Shown piece by piece: positions 59,613 to 64,000 of a stretch of DNA of 64,000 nucleotides (its first letter is position 1; every line of letters starts with the position of its first letter). This stretch comes from Pseudalkalibacillus sp052246725. GTDB lineage: Bacteria > Bacillota > Bacilli > Bacillales > Fictibacillaceae. The translations under genes were made by a program, and so were the position numbers. The DNA lies in assembly GCA_052246725.1 (NCBI GenBank), contig JBQQCL010000005.1, one strand, 5' to 3'. The notes beneath the pieces were generated by a model. The model did not search any database. It was not told the origin of the DNA and was given only the letters and a program-made list of their open reading frames with translations.

Positions 59613-61916
59613 TTATACGCTTTCTCTTTTTGTCCTGCTATCGCTAGAGCTTTCGATTCTTTTTTTCAATTTCATACTCAAATGTGAGTTGCGAGTCCCA
59701 GAATCGTTTTGTTGTACCGCTCTTTCCAGTGCATCCATTTCACCACATAAGATCAGATATTCTTTACTGCGGGTGACCGCCGTATAAATCAGATTCCGCC
59801 GCAGCATCCGATAATAGCCTTTTACAATCGGTAAGACGACGATCGGAAACTCGCTTCCCTGTGATTTATGAATCGAACAACAATAGGCATGCGTAATTTG
59901 GTTCAGATCCGTCTTTTTGAACGTCACCTCAATACCATCAAATGATATGACAATCTGATCCTCTTTATCCGTTGTTTCTTTTGCGAAGATGATCGACACG
60001 ATTTCTCCGATATCTCCATTAAAGATTTGCTCCTCGGGAACATTGACGAGTTGGAGAACCTTATCACCGACACGATAAATCGATTGGAAATAATCGATTT
60101 CCCTTTTTTGCTCAGTCGGCGGATTGAACATTTCTTGCAATTCTTTGTTCATCTCATCAATACCAGCTCGACCTCTATATATTGGTGCCAATACTTGTAC
60201 ATCTCGTGCAGTAAACCCTTTTGTCATTGCACTTTTACAAACCTGGAGTACTGCTGTTGTCACTTGTTCATGTGAACACGGGAAGAACCGCCTGTCATGT
60301 TGAGGAGAACCCAGGTCCTCTGGCAATCCCCCTTTTTTCATTTCATGAGCCAATTGTACAATAGTCGAACCCTTCGCTTGTCGATAAATCTCATCAAGCT
60401 TTACTGTTGGAATCACTTCAGATGAAATGAAATCCTTCAATACTTGTCCAGGACTTACGGATGGAAGCTGATCTTCATCTCCCACCATGATCACCTGTAT
60501 TTCTTCAGGTAATGCGTCGAACAGCCTGTAGGCAAGACGGACATCAACCATCGACATTTCATCAATGATGAGTAGTCGGCCAGCAATCGGATTTTCACCG
60601 TGATGTTCAAATCCGCTGCCGCCCTTCCAACCAAGAAGACGATGAATCGTTACTGCTGGAATGCCTGTGGACTCACTCATGCGTTTAGCGGCACGGCCAG
60701 TCGGTGCTACGAGTAAAAATGGAAAATCCTCATCCTTATAATCTTGGAGATCGAGCGAAAGTCCATGGATTTCAGAGTATGTTTCAATGATTCCTTTAAT
60801 GACGGTCGTCTTCCCGGTTCCAGGACCACCAGTCAAAATCATCATCGGGGAAGTCAGTGCTTTATAAATGGCTTCTTTCTGAGCTTCCGCATATTCGATT
60901 CCTTGTGATTCTTCCAGAGTACCTAGTGCATTGTAAAAGTCTGAAAGCTCGATACGATCATATTCTTCCTGTTTCAATAAGCGTTCAATTTTTTGAAGTA
61001 AACCATATTCAGCAAAATAGAGCGATGGAAGATACGCATTTTCATCCTCAATGAACACTTGCCCTTCACCATGTAAAGCAACAATGTCGCTGTAAAAATC
61101 CACATCAGAATCAACAGGCTTTGTAAAAAGCAGTTTTTTCGTTTCCTCTATCAATTCATCTACTGCAATGTATGTATGTCCTTGCTGATTGCAAAGCTCT
61201 TTCAAATTATAAAGAAGGCCGGCTTGCACACGTTCCGATGACGTTTCTTCGATTCCCAAAGCATTTCCGATTTCATCTGCTCTACGAAAACCGATTCCAT
61301 CAATGTCATAAATCAACTGATAAGGATTACTCTGAATGACGGAAATCGCCTCATCTTTGTAAGATTGATAGATTTTCATCGCAATAGAGGGACCGATTCC
61401 GTAGCGGTGCAATGTACTAAGAAGCTGTTCTAAACCCTGGTGTTCCATTAAGGTTGCATATATGGTCTTTGCCCGTTCTTCGGATAAATCCTTAACCTCA
61501 TTCAATACTTCCGGATCCTCGATGATTTTGGAAAATGCGGTATCCCCAAGTGTATGGATGACTTTTTCTGCGGTCTTCTTCCCGATTCCACTGAACAAAT
61601 CACTTGAAAGATACTGGACCATCCCGTCTTCTGTTCTAGGAAGATCTTTTCTGTAAAATTCAACCACAAATTGTTTCCCGTACTTTGGATGGTCTTTCAC
61701 ATCCCCCCAGAAGATGTACGTCTCTTCTTCCAGCAACACAGGGAAAGTACCCACCACGATCATTTCTTTATCCATGTCGGCTAAATTGGATGCTTTCGCA
61801 GACACCTTCAGAACGGAATAAAAAGTCTCTTTATTTTGATAGATCACATGAAGGATCGAACCTTTCACATACCGTTTTTCGTCTGATCCTAAATCGAATT
61901 GGCTTTGTAACTCCAT
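59613..61916 (-). CDS. recD2: RecD2 helicase (YrrC)
   Basis: RecD2 is a 5'-3' SF1B DNA helicase in replication and repair that works without RecBC. The 767 residues have an N-terminal OB-like region, helix-hairpin-helix motifs (SSDLFSGIGKKTAEKVIHTL, IDGIGFRRADEIGNALGIEE), Walker A LTGGPGTGKTTVI near residue 358, Walker B LLIIDEMSMVD near residue 447 and the C-terminal HKSQGSEFPIVVLP and YTAVTRSKEYLILCG motifs. It lies 12 bases after yrrB. Confidence 0.95.
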   Translation of the reverse strand: MELQSQFDLGSDEKRYVKGSILHVIYQNKETFYSVLKVSAKASNLADMDKEMIVVGTFPVLLEEETYIFWGDVKDHPKYGKQFVVEFYRKDLPRTEDGMVQYLSSDLFSGIGKKTAEKVIHTLGDTAFSKIIEDPEVLNEVKDLSEERAKTIYATLMEHQGLEQLLSTLHRYGIGPSIAMKIYQSYKDEAISVIQSNPYQLIYDIDGIGFRRADEIGNALGIEETSSERVQAGLLYNLKELCNQQGHTYIAVDELIEETKKLLFTKPVDSDVDFYSDIVALHGEGQVFIEDENAYLPSLYFAEYGLLQKIERLLKQEEYDRIELSDFYNALGTLEESQGIEYAEAQKEAIYKALTSPMMILTGGPGTGKTTVIKGIIETYSEIHGLSLDLQDYKDEDFPFLLVAPTGRAAKRMSESTGIPAVTIHRLLGWKGGSGFEHHGENPIAGRLLIIDEMSMVDVRLAYRLFDALPEEIQVIMVGDEDQLPSVSPGQVLKDFISSEVIPTVKLDEIYRQAKGSTIVQLAHEMKKGGLPEDLGSPQHDRRFFPCSHEQVTTAVLQVCKSAMTKGFTARDVQVLAPIYRGRAGIDEMNKELQEMFNPPTEQKREIDYFQSIYRVGDKVLQLVNVPEEQIFNGDIGEIVSIIFAKETTDKEDQIVISFDGIEVTFKKTDLNQITHAYCCSIHKSQGSEFPIVVLPIVKGYYRMLRRNLIYTAVTRSKEYLILCGEMDALERAVQQNDSGTRNSHLSMKLKKRIESSSDSRTKRESV

Positions 61917-61928
61917 CGTTTATCCCCA

Positions 61929-62606
61929 CTAATCATTGGTTTCAGTAGACTCTTGAATCTCATTGATTTTCTTGATACCGTTATGTGCCAACAGATGATC
62001 GTTCTGATTTTCGATTGCTTTTGTAAACATCTCTTTCGCTTTCTGGATGTTTTCTTTGTACAAATACGCTACGCCAAGGTTATAGTAAGCGTCTGCATGG
62101 TCTGGCGCGAGTTCGATCACGTTCTCTAAAGCGGTGATTGCTTGTTCAAACAAATTCAGCTTTCCGAGTGTCATTCCGTATTGGAACCATGCCTCGCCAT
62201 CCTCGGAATTCTTTTCAGCAGCAGATTGGAAATGCGGAAGAGCCCGTGTGATATCGCCCAATTGTGAAAAACTCATCCCGAGCATGAAGTGTGAATCACC
62301 ATCTGAGAGGCCGCGTTTGATCGCCTCTTGAAAAAGGTCAAGCGCATCATCATACTGCTCGAGTTTATAAAAGACAACGCCAGCACCATAATAGGCCGGC
62401 GCCATTGTTTCATCCATGGAAATGGCTTTATCGAAAAAGCCCATCGCTTTCTCATATTCGCCTACCAGTTCTAACAGGTTTCCAAAGTTCACATAAATGA
62501 CTGGGTCGTCAGGATTTTCTTCAAGAGCACTATGAAATGCCTTCGCTGCTTCTTCGTATTTTCCTTCTTTCATCAATTCAATCCCACGTTTATTCTTATC
62601 AGACAT
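61929..62606 (-). CDS. yrrB: TPR protein YrrB
   Basis: The 225-residue cytoplasmic protein is made of about six tetratricopeptide repeats, for example GIELMKEGKYEEAAKAFHSA, VIYVNFGNLLELVGEYEKAM and ADAYYNLGVAYLYKENIQKA. In B. subtilis YrrB lies between trmU and recD2, as here. It is thought to be a protein-protein adaptor. AAAGGAGG precedes the ATG. Confidence 0.93.
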   Translation of the reverse strand: MSDKNKRGIELMKEGKYEEAAKAFHSALEENPDDPVIYVNFGNLLELVGEYEKAMGFFDKAISMDETMAPAYYGAGVVFYKLEQYDDALDLFQEAIKRGLSDGDSHFMLGMSFSQLGDITRALPHFQSAAEKNSEDGEAWFQYGMTLGKLNLFEQAITALENVIELAPDHADAYYNLGVAYLYKENIQKAKEMFTKAIENQNDHLLAHNGIKKINEIQESTETND

Positions 62607-62649
62607 CGTCGGCCTCCTTTTTGATAAAATAGGCTGTTTTTGTTTCTCT

Positions 62650-62735
62650 CCTCACCCGTACCTCACAACGAACTGTCAAGTTCGTGAGGAAGCTCACGGT
62701 TCGCCCGCGGAAAGGGAGTGAATTTCGAAGAAATC
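62650..62735. repeat. Copy of the AAATTCAC/GTGAATTT repeat
   Basis: It contains CGAACTGTCAAGTTCGTGAG, CCGCGGAAAGGGAGTGAATT and TCGAAGAAATCAAC, matching 2720-2764 in order and in plus orientation. Confidence 0.65.
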
Positions 62736-62777
62736 AACATCATTCTTTAACAAAGCCGATTTATAAAAAGAAATGGA

Positions 62778-62904
62778 AGTGGGGACTGTCCTAAAAGAAA
62801 AGTGTCAGACACCTCCAACACAACATTTTGAATCAAAACCATGATTTTTCTCAAAATGTTGATAAATTCGGAGAGACTCAGACACTTTTGGGACAGCCCC
62901 CACT
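62778..62904. repeat. 127-bp imperfect palindrome
   Basis: AGTGGGGaCTGTCC and AAAGTGTC on the left mirror GACACTTTTgGGACAG and CCCCCACT on the right, and AACATTTTGA pairs with TCAAAATGTT around a 19-base centre. The whole could form one long hairpin. It lies between yrrB and mnmA. It is probably a small mobile or structural repeat and has no ORF. Confidence 0.75.
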
Positions 62905-62920
62905 CTGTTCCATGATCAAT

Positions 62921-64000
62921 TTACAAATAAGATATTGCTTCCTCTTTTTTATAGACTTTATCTATCGTACCCCCGCCAAGACATACATCTCCATCATAAA
63001 AGACGACCGCTTGTCCTGGGGTGATCGCACGCTGCGGTTCATCAAAGATAACATCATATGTGCCATCTTCCGTTTTCCGGACCGTCACAGAGCGGTCTGG
63101 CTGGCGGTAACGGAACTTCGCCGTGCACTTGAATTCATCCGGCATTCCTTTCCCAGTCATCCAGCTGACTTTCGTGGCGTTAAGCTTATCTGAATAGAGC
63201 AGCTCATTATGAAATCCTTGTTCGACAAACAGGACATTCTTTTCTAAATCTTTTCCAACAACGAACCATGGATCCCCGTCGCCACCGATTCCTAGTCCAT
63301 GACGTTGACCGATTGTATAATACATGAGTCCATCGTGGTGCCCTTTCACCTCACCGGACAAGCTCTGCATTTCACCAGGCTGTGCAGGAAGGTATTGGCT
63401 AAGGAATTCTTTGAAGTTCCGCTCCCCGATAAAACAAATACCTGTACTGTCTTTTTTCTTCGCAGTAGCCAGGTTCGCTTTTTCTGCCATTTCTCTGATT
63501 TCAGGCTTCTTATATTCCCCGATCGGGAACAACACTTTCGAAATTTGTTCTTGACTTAACTGGTTCAAGAAATAGGTCTGATCCTTGTTTTCATCGACAC
63601 CGCGGAGCATGACCTTCTCGCCGTTCCGTTCACCGATTCGCGCATAGTGTCCAGTTGCTACATAATCTGCTCCAAGACTCATCGCATGATCAAGGAAAGC
63701 CTTGAATTTGATCTCTTTGTTACACATTACATCAGGGTTTGGCGTTCTTCCCGCTTTATATTCCTCTAGGAAATAGGAAAACACTTTGTCCCAGTATTGT
63801 TTTTCGAAATTCACTGCATAGTAGGGAATACCAAGTTGGTTGCAAACACGAATGACGTCTTCGTAGTCTTCTGTTGCTGTACAAACGCCGTTTTCGTCCG
63901 TGTCATCCCAGTTTTTCATAAAAATCCCGATCACATCATACCCTTGTTCTTTTAAAAGCAATGCAGCTACTGAAGAGTCGACCCCTCCAGACATTCCAAC
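62921..64000 (-). CDS. mnmA: tRNA 2-thiouridine synthase MnmA (5' end outside window)
   Basis: MnmA (TrmU) thiolates U34 of Lys, Glu and Gln tRNAs using sulfur from a cysteine desulfurase. The visible C-terminal 359 codons contain the PP-loop GMSGGVDSSVA at the window edge, VMCNKEIKF with the catalytic cysteine, KDSTGICFIGERNF with the second cysteine, and the C-terminal GDGDPWFVVGKD and AITPGQAVVFYDGD. Only a short N-terminal part is missing. Confidence 0.97.
   Translation of the reverse strand, partial: VGMSGGVDSSVAALLLKEQGYDVIGIFMKNWDDTDENGVCTATEDYEDVIRVCNQLGIPYYAVNFEKQYWDKVFSYFLEEYKAGRTPNPDVMCNKEIKFKAFLDHAMSLGADYVATGHYARIGERNGEKVMLRGVDENKDQTYFLNQLSQEQISKVLFPIGEYKKPEIREMAEKANLATAKKKDSTGICFIGERNFKEFLSQYLPAQPGEMQSLSGEVKGHHDGLMYYTIGQRHGLGIGGDGDPWFVVGKDLEKNVLFVEQGFHNELLYSDKLNATKVSWMTGKGMPDEFKCTAKFRYRQPDRSVTVRKTEDGTYDVIFDEPQRAITPGQAVVFYDGDVCLGGGTIDKVYKKEEAISYL

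Overview
The window is chromosomal DNA of a spore-forming member of the Bacillaceae. It carries sda, an uninterrupted sigK, DUF3231 proteins and a neutral protease. The minus-strand series mnmA, yrrB, recD2, yrzR, yrzQ, yrrI, alaS, yrzL, ruvX, yrzB, mltG, yrrM, udk, greA, pbpI, yrrS, yrrT, mtnN, mccA, mccB, yrhC matches the Bacillus subtilis trmU-to-yrhC region. At the left edge aroE, yqeH, yqeG and sda keep the B. subtilis order. I cannot name the genus; an environmental or salt- and alkali-tolerant bacillus fits the Mrp operon and the many intergenic repeats.

Layout. 1-2.6 kb: aroE (partial), yqeH, yqeG, then sda behind a cluster of DnaA boxes. 2.9-8.2 kb: Mrp cation/proton antiporter operon with A, C, D, E, F and G but no mrpB. 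8.3-17.6 kb: pssA, pepF, a 23-residue membrane ORF, a HAD phosphatase, a structured leader before an amidohydrolase plus sodium symporter pair, two small envelope proteins and an AI-2E family permease. 17.8-24.3 kb: HTH protein and methyltransferase, a MITE, an RNase J paralogue, RF3, a HemD-like protein and sigK. 24.5-31 kb: three DUF3231 proteins, a membrane protein, a SinI-like antirepressor and a MalT-like LuxR regulator. 31-36.5 kb: tcyP, M4 protease, YciI-like protein and an Nramp relative. 36.8-37.7 kb: a cluster of tiny genes around two yrzI copies, with its own promoter, leader peptide and tandem terminator hairpins. 37.7-43 kb: GNAT enzyme and the sulfur operon yrrT-mtnN-luxS-mccA-mccB-yrhC. 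43-64 kb: envelope proteins, then pbpI to mnmA.

How genes work together. MtnN, LuxS, MccA and MccB form one route from S-adenosylhomocysteine through ribosylhomocysteine and homocysteine to cysteine, with YrrT as a methyltransferase at its head. TcyP imports cystine nearby. RuvX, RecD2, AlaS (T-box controlled), MnmA and YrrM serve DNA repair and tRNA function. Sda couples DnaA and replication status to the sporulation phosphorelay.

Repeats are the main non-coding content. Three copies of a GGCT...AGCC element with 7-8 bp target duplications (18741-19208, 44380-44845, 58912-59134) look like ISL3-type MITEs. There are also 20- and 21-bp periodic arrays, a CGGACAC repeat cluster and a 127-bp palindrome. 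The most interesting locus is the yrzI micro-ORF operon with its attenuator-like leader. Next come the missing mrpB, the unassigned leader at 12.4 kb and the orphan SinI gene. Many starts were moved to codons with a properly spaced Shine-Dalgarno (SD) sequence.
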